From the NCBI GenBank assembly GCA_021234155.1, contig JAJEKV010000011.1, positions 8,479,132-8,543,131 of the forward strand: a stretch of DNA of 64,000 nucleotides, read 5' to 3'. Positions 23,701 through 38,700 of the stretch are shown here, in pieces. Position numbers and translations under genes: made by a program. Under the pieces are notes generated by a model. The model made no database searches and was not told where the DNA came from. It was given only the letters and a program-made list of their open reading frames with translations. Position 1 is the first letter of the stretch; each line of letters starts with the position of its first letter. The DNA comes from Isoetes taiwanensis. Its lineage: Eukaryota > Streptophyta > Lycopodiopsida > Isoetales > Isoetaceae.

Positions 23701-26700
23701 GACCTCTTTTGCCGTCGGAGAAGCAGACTCTTCCCTATGAGCATTTAAAGAGTTAGTAAACCTAGCCATAGAATACAACTTTACCAAAATGTATTGTATT
23801 CTGTAAGAGTATATTTTGTCATTAAGACACATTTATGAGGACAGTAATATAAAATCCGAAGATAAAATTTTCACACAGTATTTTCCACAAAATTACAGCT
23901 CAGAACTGAATTTCATTCCACTAGGCGGGGGACATCTTAACATAAGCTAGTAGTAAAAGCTCCAATATGGCATATTTACTTCCCCACACACATTTTATAC
24001 TCCACCTTAGCTGGCTTGTCGAGGTCAACTAGTTTAATCGTGGTTGCAGATTTGACGAGTTCCTTAGCAAACAGAATTAGTTGGATCTCGAATAGGCATT
24101 CTACATGATCAGAAGATTTATTTTGTTTGCTGAACTGCAGGAATCCCGTAGCTTTTTCAATAGCTTGATGATATTCTGGTTCTTCTCAAATACAAGAGCA
24201 GATTGAGAGGCTCAAATTTCACTATCTGAGCTAAAATTCTTTTGAGTTGTTAGTTTAATGGAAAGTTTTGAACATTACAACGATGGAAGTTCAAACAATA
24301 AAATAATATTGCAGTTCAACATTATGATTTCATCAAAATGCACACTTTCCATCGCCTTAGGTAAGCTTCAGTAAGAAGGGTGTTCCTCAACTTCTTGGTA
24401 ATCTTTCATACCTCTCATGTGGTCAATCCCTCTTGGGTCTTTCTTGCCTCATCAATGAGAATTTACATAACCACAGCCCAACTGTGCAAAATAGGTTATC
24501 TAACAAATGTGGAACATACCTATAGCTCAGTACATGCTCATATTTAGACAACAACTCGGGAAGAAGAACGTCTTTTATGTAACCAGCATTACTAAGGATC
24601 ATCAAAAGCTTCTGATGGGGGTTTGAAACTTCCAAACCCATTTGCAGGCCAACAAATTCACCCGCTCTGAAGTAATTTTTATCATTATCAGATCCACCAC
24701 TTCCATCTTGCAAGTCAGCCTGTGAAATCTCATTCGTTAACTTCTCCATATTATCTGCATTTATAAAATAAAAATATTATGTAAAGGAAAACCAACATCT
24801 ATCATGCAGTTTAAACCTAGGACAGATAGGAAGGAAGGAGGGAGGGAGGGAGGGAGGGAGGGAGGGAGGGAGGAAAGAAGGAGAGATTTATTAACATTAA
24901 GACCCGAATTGTCTATGAGACCATAACACATACAGAATTCAAGACCTCCAGGAGGAAAACCCTCCTGTTATCCAATGCAAACAAAAATATTAAGTTGACA
25001 AAACTTATATAGTGAAAATTTAAGAATCTGCTCAGATCGGGTTTAATGGAGATAGCCCATTCGTTCCTGTGATTGCTGCAAAGTGATTCATAATACCCCT
25101 TCTTGGCTTGCTTTGATGCTTGACACTCGGCCTCTTCTGGAAAGACCTTTTATGTTTCATGGCTGCTGATCGTTTTATGTTCTCAGGCAGTGCCAAAGTC
25201 ACCCCGTTAGGGTCAGGATACTTCCTCTTCTGGATGCCTCCATTATCATCTTATCATCGTTTGACTTAGATGAAAAGAAATTAGTTATTTCTGTTTGCTT
25301 CAGGCCCGTTGGATTCTTTTGTTTGAGAATATTTCTTCTTTCTAGAGATAGTTCATATACAAAGTGAGATACACATTTCTGATCATAATATTCTACCAGC
25401 TGTCATAGAGATGTGGGGTCTCTAAAAAGACAATGATATCTGCCTCTAATGATGTAGTAGGTTAGGCAGGTAAAAAGAAAATGTTCTCCTGACTCAACCA
25501 CGGAAGATTTATTAATATTATATACAGATGATCCACAGGATTCACGAGACCAAGAAAATGCAAAATTTGGATCTGCAAGGAGGGTGAAAGCCTCCAAGAT
25601 ACTAATGAAGTCTTATACCAAAACAACCAATCAGAAACTAACGAAAGAATTAGGAAAGACGGAAAAATTGGGAAACCCTTAAGGTCAATGCGACCAAATA
25701 GATACATCAAAACATCATAATCTAGGAGCATCCCCCTAGGTTGAAAGTGCTAGGTAAAGCGAGTAATTGAAAGAAACAAAGTAAAGCTTATCATAGAATC
25801 TACGTCATGACAGGTTCATCTAATCACCTTTAGGGACTAAAAAAATGCTGAGATGCCTTGTATGCACCTAGTGGCATTTCCTTCTTTTGGAAAGAATTCA
25901 CATGGAGCAATCTAGCATTCGCCATTTTCAGTATGACCCCAACCAACAGTTCTGAGTCCTTCTCCTACTACTGTTTAATGATGCCGAATCATTTGCTCTA
26001 ACTCCAAACTAGTTGATTCACTCCCTTTTTGTTTGACCATTCTTCTCCGGAGTTGGTGACCCCATGTGTATATAAAGCAAGACATTTCTGGTGTGGAAAG
26101 TTCATAGGCTGCCTCGAAGTGATCGGGTCCCTAAAAAGACAATGGTATCTTCCTCTTGCTTCATGGTATGCCAGGGACATGAAGACAAAGCATTCTTGAG
26201 GTTCCACCGCAGTGACCGCAGCCAAGTTGCACTTTAGATAGAGGGAGGGAGGCAGGGAAAAAGGGACACTAAGATTTTGTGACAGGTAGATATCTAAATA
26301 TCCAAGGTGTTATTCAGGAAATACCTTGTAAAATTGTCTTTTACTGGATAACTGCTTCGAGTTGCACCATTTGTTTGCTACGTACATGTGTCCTAATCAT
26401 GCCAAATAATCATCTTGACCTGATGGTGCAGCTTGTCAGCTATCTTTACCCACATTGGCCAATGCTTATAAATGCCAAGCCGGAAAGCTTTTTCATGCCT
26501 TCTTGGGTGTCCACAAAAGACCGTAGTCTATGAAATTAAGAAGCCACGCTGAGAACAGCCTCCAACTTTAGGAGTTTGTTGCAAGTTCTGCCAGCATTAA
26601 CTCGTGTGGAACAGAGGGTTTGCTTATTATCATTCTAGAACTTTCCATTCGTGTCTCTAAGATCTGGATCCCAAAATTGTGCACCATACAAGGCGGATGA

Positions 26701-29700
26701 TTTAACCAAGTTGAACAAACAAAGTTGGTATTCACATCATCGAAATGAATCTGAAGCATTGTCTCTCCATTAGAGCTCATGATGCGTAACCTTTAGTTAA
26801 TCTTGTTTGGCTTTTAAACTGAACTCGAAGGTATGCGTAAGCTGAGACAATTTCCACCCGTTGCAAGGAAAATTCATTGCGGTTCATGACAGGGCCTGAA
26901 GGTTTCTGGATGATTACCTGCAGCTCCCTTTCTTTATCCACAAACAGTTTATTTTCCTTAGCTTTTGCTGACTCCATAACAGCTCCCGGAGTAAAAATAT
27001 GGTCTATTGTCAAAAAAATTTCCTACACCCTGCCTAGCCTCTGGCTCCAAGGCATTCTCTTCTGAATGCACTAACAATCAGTTCCACATATGGCTCGGCC
27101 ATCACATGCCCCACCATTCTGACCGTAAGTCTTCAGTCTTTTTCCATTATTCAATTTCTCAATGGCCTTTTTGATAAGAGGTTTAGAGAAGAAAGATAAG
27201 GAAAAGAAGTAAAGAAAGAAAGATTATATTAAATCTGCAGAAGAAGAGGACCAGATACACACAACATTATACGCCTGGCTAAACACATCTAATCAGAATC
27301 TAACAGAATTTTTCTAGAAAGATGTTCCACAGTTACTCCTAATATCTATATTTAGCCCATTTTCCAAACCTGATGTAAATCTTTGAAGGCTCGCTGATGT
27401 GACTCCCTGTGGAGAATTCCTTCTCTTTAGTGAGCATTATATCATTTCCCTGTTGTGATTTTTCACTGACAGAGAAAAGTGAGGTTTAACTCTGTTTACT
27501 TTGGCCTTCTGGGCTACTGATACTTCTTTTTTCAAGGACAATCCTTTCTTATTTAGCAAGTTCAGGAACAAATAACCCTGCATTTCTATTCATAATATTT
27601 CAAAGGAGTTGTTGCATCTCTAAAGAGGCAATGATACCCTTCTGTATGATGTAGGCAAGGCAGTTAGCTGTATGGGGAAACGTGAGGATAATTCCAACTT
27701 CAAGGGTCGCCTTGTAAGTGATCTGGCCTCAGCAATCAAATCCCTAGATGCATCTGGGATCCTTATACTAGTTACATGTTAACTAACAGGACAGGTGCTG
27801 AGAACGCTCCTCCATTTTGAAGATAGTGCATGGCAATTCTGGTCATAATGCCTCATCAGCTCCTACAAAGACGTTAGATCTCTAAGGAGACAATAGTATG
27901 TTCCTTTTTTGATATAGCGGCATATTTATGATTCAAAAACATTTCAGTTAAATCCTTCCAAGTTTTGCTACAAGACTGGCCAATTAGATGCTTGGCATCC
28001 CTACGCACGCAATGGTAAATAAGTCAAAAGCAAGCCTAGCTATACTGTTGTTACAAGTTGAAACTACACCATAGATTACGCTGAATAAAAATATAAAACC
28101 TGAGAAGTGGGCTTACCAGCAAGATCAAGGAAGCAATGAAAGAAGGTACTTCTCAAAGAGGCTTCAATTTCGAATGCCTGAGCATTAATCTCAGCATTAG
28201 TGGATGCAATATTCTGTATCCTTTCAACCATCCTGAAACAAACAGGAGTAGCATGAAATAATTCCCACTTCCTAGCTTTACCAACAATAACCACATGCAC
28301 AACATTAACATAAAGAACGTCATTCCCCATGTTTTCGCAAATCCATCACGACGCGGAGAAACACACTTACTCCATTATATGTTCTATAGACGACACTAGC
28401 ATATTCTGGAACTTTAGAGGAAGAGAAGAAATGGCAAATGGTAGGCCATTTTGCTCCACGGCTGGTACAGGTACCCAGTCCTCCTCACGGACTAGGTCTA
28501 AAGTAGATGCATGCATAAAGTCGCACAACTTTGAAATAAACAGCCTGGTGACACCGGCATGTAGGGCGAAGAGTGCTTCAACTGCCACAGACCTGCATAG
28601 TTTAGTTATTCTTGCTGCACATTTTAACAGGAAACATGCCATAATGTTATAACCAAGAAACAACCACTTAAATAATATTATCTCTGCAAACGTAAATCCC
28701 TGCAAGCATATCCTCAAGTGCTCAACCACCAGCTAAGTCCGGGAGAAGTCCATATATTGTCATTACTACAGACAGAATGCTACTCTTAGGAGGTGAAGCT
28801 ATCTATCTATTCAAAAGGATGATATGTGTAGGCAATGACATGTTTAGAATTATAGAATATGAAAGTTGACAATTTGCTACTCAACCGAACGCATTCTGTT
28901 ATTTAGTCAGAAGAGCGAAAATGTGAGGAAAAGGCTGCCCGCTTTATCCTCTAGATTTAAGGAACATCAGCACCATGTTGTCTAGACTTGGATCGATGAG
29001 TCATGAGGAGTGTATTGCTAGGTGTGTGCGATTCTTACTGCCTAGATTTCCAAATTCTCTCATGATGAATGTGTTAGATAATGTGAAACATATGGTCTAA
29101 AGTGACACGTGTCATCCTATCAGTGTCACCATGTTGTGCATGGCACATTAGATTAAGCGTGTACTCTTTTGTACTGTAATTCAGTCAGGGCTTTCTTCAA
29201 TAGAGTCGGTTCTCTCCTTGTGTCGTATCTCTCCTTGTGTTCAGATCAATCAACCCTAATATGGTATCAGAGCCAACCCAAGGAGGATCGACCGGGAAGG
29301 AGAAAATTTGAAGGAGAACTCAACGGAATCAAGGAGACTTGAACTCACGGATCAAATTTGGTGAGCCAAAATTGGTTGAAGCCAAAATAGCCATGTTCCA
29401 AGAAAAAAGGCTTTTCAACGTCAACATTTAGACGTACCTTTTTTTGTCCGGAGAGGCACCAACGTAGAGGCAAAATTGAAGGAGAATCCATCCGGAATTG
29501 ATCAAAGGGAATTTGTTTCCGAGAATTGGTCAAGGGAGAGGGAGAACGCCTTTGTATTTGCCTGGTCTGTATGACTTTGATCAAAGCATGAATTGATCAG
29601 AGGGAGAGAATTTGTTTTCTCTGGATGCTCTAAGAACACCTTCAGTAAGCTAGAAATCTCAAAAATTGGTCACAGAGTGCAGGTCTTGCAATTGTTCAAG

Positions 29701-32700
29701 GGTGAAAGAGATTTTTGTGTTGGCTTCTCCTAACAGGTGTCAGAGCATATACTGCACTCATGGATCCTTTCAAGTTCTCCACGAATGCGAAGCTAACTGC
29801 ATCGAATTATAAATCATGGAAAAGTTTCATGACAAACTATTTGATTTATAATAAGATGGGAGAAGTACTGAAGGAAGATTTTCGCAGTACTAAGGATTCA
29901 AACAAGTTTGCAGAGATGAATTCCTCGGCTGTCGCATTAGTGAAAATGTTATGCGATGAAACGGTTGGAGAGCAGTTGGATCAGTTTAAAGAATTTCAGG
30001 ATTTGTGGAAATATCTGGACCAATCTCTTGCCGTCAAGGGGCAAGCTACTCAGATGATGTTAAAAGAGAAAATCCGATCAGCCACCCTTGGTAATTTTTA
30101 AGGGCATGTCTGAATTTTTAAACCAGATGAAGTCCTGGCGGCTCGATTATAATGCTGCTGGTGGAAGTTTATCAGAAAAAGATATTATTCAGGAAATTTT
30201 GATAAACTTGCCTCCACAGTATGATATTATTGCAGGGAAAATCAGATTTGATGAGACAATTGGTTTAAATACTGCCTCTATATTGTTACAGCAGGAAGAA
30301 GTAGTGATCAAACAAAAACAGAAGGCCAAGAACAGTTGAATTACTCCAAGGCCACTCCTCCCAAGTCTGATAAACCATCTACTGGCCAGAGGTCCTCTGT
30401 TCCCAAATCTGAGCAGAAATCAAAATCTGATAAAAGAAATTTTAAATGCTACAATTGTGGAGAAAAGGGACATTTCAAGTATGAGTGTCCTAAACCGAAA
30501 AAGGACAAAGCTGGTGGCAAGTCTAAGACTGCTAAACAGGAAGCGAGTGCAGTTGCTTGTGCACTAGAAGTTTGTCCTGATGAATATTTGAATCTAGTAG
30601 TTCATGAGATTTGTTCTGATGCAATAATTTCTGATGTTACAGCAGATCCAATTTCTGATGTTCCAAGTTTTGATCTCATAGATCCAACTTCTGATATTAC
30701 AGCAGATGAGAGTTTGCATGTCGCAGCTCAAAGTCCTTTCCAACGTGGATGTATTTTGGATTCTGGTGCTACCAAACACATGGTAGGCAGCCAAGATGTT
30801 CTTATCAATGTTGAAACTTGTACGGGAGGCCAAGTTAAGCTTGGTAGTGGTGCAGCATTGCCTATCACAGGTAAGGGAGAGCTTGTTCTCCAAGCCCCTG
30901 ATGCAAGTGTGAAAAGGGTCCGTGATGCCATGCTCGTGCCAGGTCTGCAAACAAATTTGCTGAGTGTATCAGAATTTGATAAGGCAGGCAAGCATTCTTT
31001 CTTTTCTAATGGTCGCGCCTATCTTTTAGGAAAGAATCCATTTGAACATGATGACATCTATAAATATGATGTGCTGGCTGAAGCTGAATTGCAAAATGGC
31101 TTGTACTACCTTGATGGGCAAGTCAAGCATGCTGAATGTGGGATGATCGCTCATACTTTGGAAAATGAGCATCTATGGCATCAACGCTTTGGTCACGTGG
31201 GAGGATCCGCCATTGGCTACCTCTCAAAGTTGAAGATGGTCACAGGCTTGCCAAATCTGAAACCTCAAAAGTTGGACTGCCATGCATGCATTCTTGGAAA
31301 ACAGCCTAATCTGCCATACCCCTCTCATGCGCGTCATAGAGCCACAAGACCGTTGGAGCTGCTGCACACAGATTTGTGCCATATGAAAGTTCCTTCTATA
31401 GGAGGCAAGCGATATTTTTTAACTCTTATAGATGATTACAGCAGGTATACTTGGATCTATACTCTGCATTTGAAGTCAGGAGTCTTGGAAAAATTCAAAG
31501 CTTTTAAAGCTTGGATTGAAAATCAGACTGATTTCAAAATCAAAGCTCTTCACAGCGATAATGGCGGAGAATACATCTCTAATGCATTTGATGAATTCTT
31601 GCTGGAACATGGAATTCATAGGCAGTTCCGTTTGCTCATCAACAGAATGGGGTAGCAGAGAGGCGCAATAGATCCTTGTTGGATCTTGTTCGCGCAATGC
31701 TTGCGCATGCCAAATTACCTAAAAAGTTTTGGGGAGATGCAGTTCACACAGCTTGTTACTTGGCCAATAGAGCACTCACTAAAGCTGTAAATGGAAAGAC
31801 ACCATTTGAGGCATTTTATGGCACTAAACCGGATGTGTCACACTTAAGAGTGTTTGGATGCGTGGCATATGCATCTTTGCCACTTGAGCAGCTAAAAAAA
31901 ATTGGGAAATTGCATGATAGGGCACTAAAAACCATTTTTATTGGGTATCCTTCGGAACAAAAGGGTTAAAAACTCTATGATCCTATCACCAATAAAGTTA
32001 TCATCAGCCGTAGTGTCAAGTTCCTCGAAAATGCAACCTATGATGCATCCATTTGGGCTGATATGCCAGCTGATCAGTTTGATCGAACATTGTTGGTTGA
32101 CGAGCTTGTCGCAGCACCCAAGCCCTTTGAAGAAACAATTCCTGCTCCAGTTTCAGCCCCTCCATCTTCTGCTGCTGATCTTGAAGATGTGGATTTGTAT
32201 CCTGATGCGTATAAAGGTATATCACTACCTACTTTTGAAGTTAATCCGGTTGATTATCATGCTGAAAATAATCAGTCTTTAACCCCAATTTGCTGCTCGC
32301 GAAGAATTTAAATACCAGCATAATTTAGAAGCTCGTGCATCTTCTTCTCCTTTGGAAAGGCAGTGTAATCTTGCTTTGCTTGCTAAAGTTGTGGATCATA
32401 AAGATCCTTCCTCATATCAGGAAGCTATTCAAGAGGAAAAGTGGCAAAAGGCCATGGCTGAAGAATACCATATGCTTCTTGAGCAGAATACATGGGATCT
32501 TGTTGATTTACCTCCTCACAAACGCGCCATTGGAAATAAGTGGGTTTTTCGCACAAAATTCCATGCTGATGGGTCTATCTCCAAGTATAAAGCTCGTTTG
32601 GTCGCCAAAGGTTACTCGCAACAAAAAGGGGTTGATTATGAGGAAGTCTTTGCTCCTGTGTCGCGAAGACGCTACTGTTAGAGCAGTAATAGCATTGGCA

Positions 32701-35700
32701 GCTATGAAAGGATGGTCACTCTTTCAAATGGATTTCAGATCTGCTTTCTTGAACGGTGATTTACAGGAAGAAGTTTATATGCACCAACCTGTGGGTTTTG
32801 AGGTTAAAGGCAAAGAGCATTTGGTTTGCAAGCTCAAGAAGAGCCTTTACGGCTTAAAGCAAGCTCCCAGATGTTGGCATCATAAAGCAAATCAGTTTTT
32901 TTGGCTAATGGTTATCGCCGAAGTAATGCTGATCCTAATCTTTATTTTGCAGTCGCAGGCCAGTCCTTGTCCATTGTGATCCTCTATGTTGATGATTTGA
33001 TCATCACGGGTGATGCAGAACTCCTTATTGAACAGCTCAAGATAAATCCTGTTAAACACTTTCAAATGACTGATTTGGGTCTCATGCACTATTGTTTAGG
33101 CATTGAGATATGGCAGCAGACAGGAGGTATCTTCCTTTCACAGAAAAAGTACATTAAAGACTTATTACAGCAGTTCAACATGCAGAATTGCACGTCAGTG
33201 GCTTCTCCATTTGAGCCGGGCCTCAAACTTGATCTCAATCTTGATGAGATTGAATGCAATGATACGTTGTATCGTAGCCTTGTTGGAGCGCTCATCTATT
33301 TGACAGTGAGCAGGCCAGATATTGCTTTTGCAGCTGCACTTCTTAGTCGCTTTATGGCCACGCCCAGGAAATCTCATTGGCTTGCTGCCAAACGTTTTTG
33401 GCCTACTTAAGAGGTACATTAGATGAAGGTATTTTTATGCTAAATCTTCAGATTCAAGGCTGCAGATTTATACTGATGCCGATTATGCAAACTGTTTAGA
33501 CTCTAGGAAGTCTACTACAGGCATGGTTACTTAAGTTGGCCCAAATGTGATCACCTGGCTTAGCAAAAGCAGTCCACTGTCTCTAAGAGCACAACTGAGG
33601 CAGAAATAAAAGCATTAAGTACAGGAGTACAGGAAATGCTTTGGCTTAACACTCTATTTGCAGATTTGCATGTACCGCTATCACAAGTCACGCTGTATTG
33701 TGACAATCGCAGTGCTATCGAGCTGACCAAAGATTACCGCTTCCACCCTAAGACAAAACACTTGATGTTCTTCTATGTTTTGTTCGAGAACAGGTCCAGC
33801 TCGGTACATGTTCCTTAACTCATTGCTCTTCTGATAACCAGGTTGCCGACGGCTTCACAAAACCACTTGTGGGTCAGAAATTCGTAAGGTTTAAGAAGGC
33901 TTTGGGCATGATGAAGTATCAGCTGAAGGAGAGAATGTCTAACAGAATTTTTCAGCTTTTTTCTTCATCAAGAAAACCAAACCATTCCCTTCCGTTTGTT
34001 TTCTTTTATGTTCTTGTCTTTTATCTCTCATATGTTTCAGAGGGAGTGTTAGATAATGTGAAACATATGGTCTAAAGTGACACGTGTCATCCCATCAGTG
34101 TCACCATGTTGTGCATGGCACATTAGATTAAGCGTGTACTCTTTTGTACTGTAATTCAGTCAGGCTTTCTTCAATAGAGTCGGTTCTTTGTGTCTCCTTG
34201 TGTCGATTCTCCTTGTGTTCAGATCAATCAACCCTAATAGAATGTCTGATCAGGCTAGAGAAGAGTCAAGAGCCCTATGACGGGAAACCACCGCCTAAGA
34301 TCCAAAGAGAGAATTCCATAACAGGCCTGGATCAGCGGATCTCCACCAACCTCAATTCATCATTCTAATAGAAGGTTTTTTCTGTACCAGCCTCTCCCTC
34401 TTACCTGCAGTGATCATAGCCTATCAAGAGGCTTGTTAAAACCAAGTTTCCATTGTTTGTGAAGGGAGCGAAGTGCCCAATTTTGTGCTGGCAAGGGTTA
34501 TCCAAGAGGTGCATCCAAGGACCGGACAGAAATAGAGAGGCTTCAAATATATTTCTCATTAAAAATGATCATAACATCTCTTCTTTGCAGCTAGACGATG
34601 CACTCCAACTTCTGGCCTTTCTGTTCTACAGAAAATGCATCAGTTTGGTATCTTGCAGCAAGGTCAATGTAGACATCCACGGCTTGCTTTTAAATATTAA
34701 TAGGTTGGCTGAGAAGGTGAAAAGGTGCTGGTTTGCAAAGATATCTCCTTATTAAGTGTCTTCAAGTGTTAGTTTCTTTCCTATAACCTTCCCCTGGCCA
34801 TGACTTGGAGAAGTATCTAGATCTTGCCGGATCAATTGGTCCATGCCTTTTTAGAGTCTCTTTTACGCGCCAGGCTTATTGTGATATATGCTGCATCAAC
34901 ATTATGGCAGGTAACTCCTGCAAACCCAATCCCATTGAGGCAGCCCTCCAATTCATGGAGGAAGGAAAATTACAAGGAGCAAGCCAACACTTAGCATTAT
35001 ATCTCATGCAGAAAGAAATTATACAGTTGTAAAATTAGGCCCACGTGCCCCATCAAGAGCCGGCCCTTGTATACAGGTGTTTACAGAGTAACTAATACAA
35101 AAGACGTATTCCATGCTGAGCTTTATCTCTCTTTGTTGGGCAACAGGCATCTAATCTCGCCGCCGTATGGTTGAGGTGGTAGGCAGAGATGTGGAGTTGA
35201 ATCTTTGTGTATCATACAGAAATAATCATAAAGCTGATCCCCTTTTGGTTCAAACGGGCCAGCCTAACATGTCTTCCAAGCTTTGTAGCCTCCTTTAAAC
35301 TCTGTAGCCCCCTTTATTTTGGATCTAAATCTTTCTGGACCATCTCATCCGAGCTCAAAAGGAGTAACCATGGAAGTGTCTAGAGGAAGAAAGTGGACAG
35401 TAAAGGAAAAACATAGGCAGTCCTTAATAGAGAAAACAAGTCTGTCATCACTTTATATTTTGAGCCCGTGGCCAAGAAGACGAAAGGTTCTTGATTTCAT
35501 CGTTTTAGTTTTTCTTTTTTCATTTTTAAGCAATATCTCTAGGAGGCTGCAAATGCGCCGCTAGCTGGACATGATTGGTGTCTATTTGGTCTCATAGACC
35601 CAAGTGATCTCGCGTAGACGTTAATGTAATCTTTCCTTCTTTCTTTCTTTCTTTCTTCAGCAGTTCTCACTTTCTTTTGTATTCTCCATCCTCCATGTCG

Positions 35701-38700
35701 GATGAATTATTCAGCAAATCATTCATCTTTTATCCAGGCTTCAGGGGTCTGAGTATCTTTACATGTCTACCTTCATAGTTGGACAGGGAGCAAATTGTTA
35801 GCCTTGACAATGGTACATTTGACCATTTCTCTAAGCCCAACCTTTCTGCTGCAATCAAGTTTTTGCCTCGTTCCAGGGTGAGTGGGTGGCTTGCATGTGT
35901 CCCTTATGAACAAAAGGTCCACAAATCGGACACATTTCTGAATGCACTTACTTTTGGCCCCTGAGGTAAGGATACAATGGCATTCTTAGCAACATATAGA
36001 GGCTTCTTGCAGCTGGTTCTGAAGTTTTTCTTTGATTTGTTTCATACCCAATAAATGGTGTCTTTCATATTGCTGGTGGATAATGCGATCTTTCTAAACA
36101 AGGGTTATGCACTTACTTTCGGTCGCTGAGATAAGAATACAATAGCATTCTTAGCAACATATGGAAGCTTCTTGCAACTGGTTCTGAAGTTCTTTGATTT
36201 ATTTCATACTCCAAAAAATGGTGTATTTCATATTGCTGGTGGATGCCAATTTCATCAATTCTGCCTTGCGTTCTCCAATGCCAAAGTTAAGTTTCTTAGT
36301 TGTTTGTCCAGAAGATCCAGCCTCCTTGCCAGGCACTTCCTGATCCAAGCCAGTTCCCCTGCTGAGATTTCCAGGACTGTGAGAATCGGCATGAAAATTT
36401 GGTAGATGCAAAATCGACCTTGTGTGGGTAATTCCTGCCATTCCTGTGTGTCTCCACAAGAATTGTTAGTGTAAACAGGCCAGGTTGGCTCACAGATGGC
36501 CGACAAGACATATGGCAATAATTATATTGGTAATATAAGTGGCCAAGATGGAATTAACACATAGTCAATCAAGTTCAAAGCAGCTGCATCATCTGGGGCT
36601 CCTTTCTGTTGCCAGGGTCAGTGTCAAAAAGATCGAAAGTTCAGAATTCGTGCAGTTAAAAGAAAACAGAGAGCATGCCACATGCTAAAATTAGAAAAGC
36701 TTCGAATAATTTGTGCTATGTCTATCCTTTTTATATGCACTTTGTTCATGGCAAACGCATGCATGACAAAAAAAATACCGCCAAACTATAATGAACCAAA
36801 AAAGAGATGCCTACCAGCACTGGGAGGTAAGCAGTCCTTTTCTTCAAGTACAATGCAGACTTTAAAAATCTCACCCAAAGCCTCCCTCATATATGGACGT
36901 GTTGCACTCGCATCCGCAAGTCCTAAACTGGCAGTTTGGACCTGTTTGAAGACAATATATTAGCATAATAAACTAACCTTCAATGTGCTAATGCACGTTT
37001 TATATAATCTGCAGTTTACATCGACCCCCTATTTTGGTGTATAAATGTTAACTGTTCAATCTTGTCTGTTTTGATAGCTAATAGGAATCTACTTTGGTGG
37101 AGTATGGCAGGGTAATTTCGGTATAGAATTGGACAAGAAAAGACAGCAATCCCCTTGTTCTTTCCTTTCTTTCAACCCTGGCTTATGATCCTTGGCACTG
37201 CCTCAAGTGAAAAGAAAAAGCTCAGACATCACTTAATTATATCCCAAAATGTTCCTGGAAAATTGGGGTCTCAAACGTTTACAAAGGCCATTCTCCCGAT
37301 ATACAGAAGAAATTGAATTTGGATGGCAGAAAATTGGCAGCTCCGCTTGATTTGTAGATAATTAAGCAATGGCCAAACAATGGTGTCTATGACAAGTATG
37401 ATTTTATCTACTGTAAGTGCAACCTATGTTATACATACCACCATTTTGCTGAAAACCATGGTATTCAGCAATCTTTCTTTATGCTTAAATGAGAAGAATA
37501 ATTTGCTACTAGTCTGGCCATAACTTGATGCAAGCCCAATGCATTCCTGTTTGAAACCAGCTGCCAAGTTTTCTTAGCGCCAGTTAAGTTCAAAGCATGT
37601 AGCATGGTAGGAGTTGGTCAATGGTGATTGAGCCCTTACAAACTGACATGGACAATAACCAATATAGAGCTGAATTATTATGACCCAGTATGCTCAAATC
37701 TCGAGGCATTGGCATGTTTGCTAAAATGTACAAGGGTTATGTCAGAAAATTGTTTCTAGCATGCTTGTGCACATGTAATTATCCAAATCAAGTGCACTTA
37801 AGGACAAGACATGCAATGAACTTACTTTCGAATCATATAGCAATATGATTCCGTGAACCATTGCAATGACTTCCTCCAAAGAGTGTGCAGTATATGTCAA
37901 ATCTTCAGTTTGATCCTGAGCATAATAATCTTGATTCTCTTTTCCTCTAATGCCAAATGCATCTGTTGCTGATCCTCGAGAAACCTAATAATCCAAAACA
38001 AGTCAAAGATATATATCACCAGTTATACTTTTCCAAATAAACTCACTTACTTTTGCAAACTTGCCATTAAATACAGAGAGTGCTAGCCGCCAAAAATTTG
38101 GGACATATCGCACAATAACAGTTGACAATCTGCGTATCAGCCTTCCCAAAAGAGCATCTGATTCATCGCCAGACAATTCCCTTACATAAGCCTCTCCATA
38201 CTCCTTGTCTTGATCTCCCATGAGGATAGATAGATCGACAGCCTTGAGCAAACAGCCAACAACAAAGCATAATGAACATTGTGTCCAAAACCAAAAACGA
38301 AAAAAAAAATTAAGGATTGACTCCATTGCAGTTGGCATACAGTGCTTTGTGATTCTTTCTGAAGCTGCTTCCATCACAAGCATCAGATTGGACCTTCTCT
38401 CTAACCCGCTATATAAAGCATCCACATGGGTCTCATATTCTATAACACAGCTTTCAATAAGCCCTCTGATTCGACGGTCCTGGAAATTGTATTAGACACT
38501 GATTTACTTTAACTTCCCGTGAATAAAACAAAGTAATTGTCATACATCTGAAAACCTGCAAAAATGCCTCACCTGGATGCTGAGATAATGCCAAATTGGA
38601 TCTGAATCTGGTTCAAGCTCCAAAAGTAATCGTATAGTATTTTCAAGCTAAGAAAGAAAAACAGAAAAATCGTCAACCTACACAATCATGGGAATGTTTC

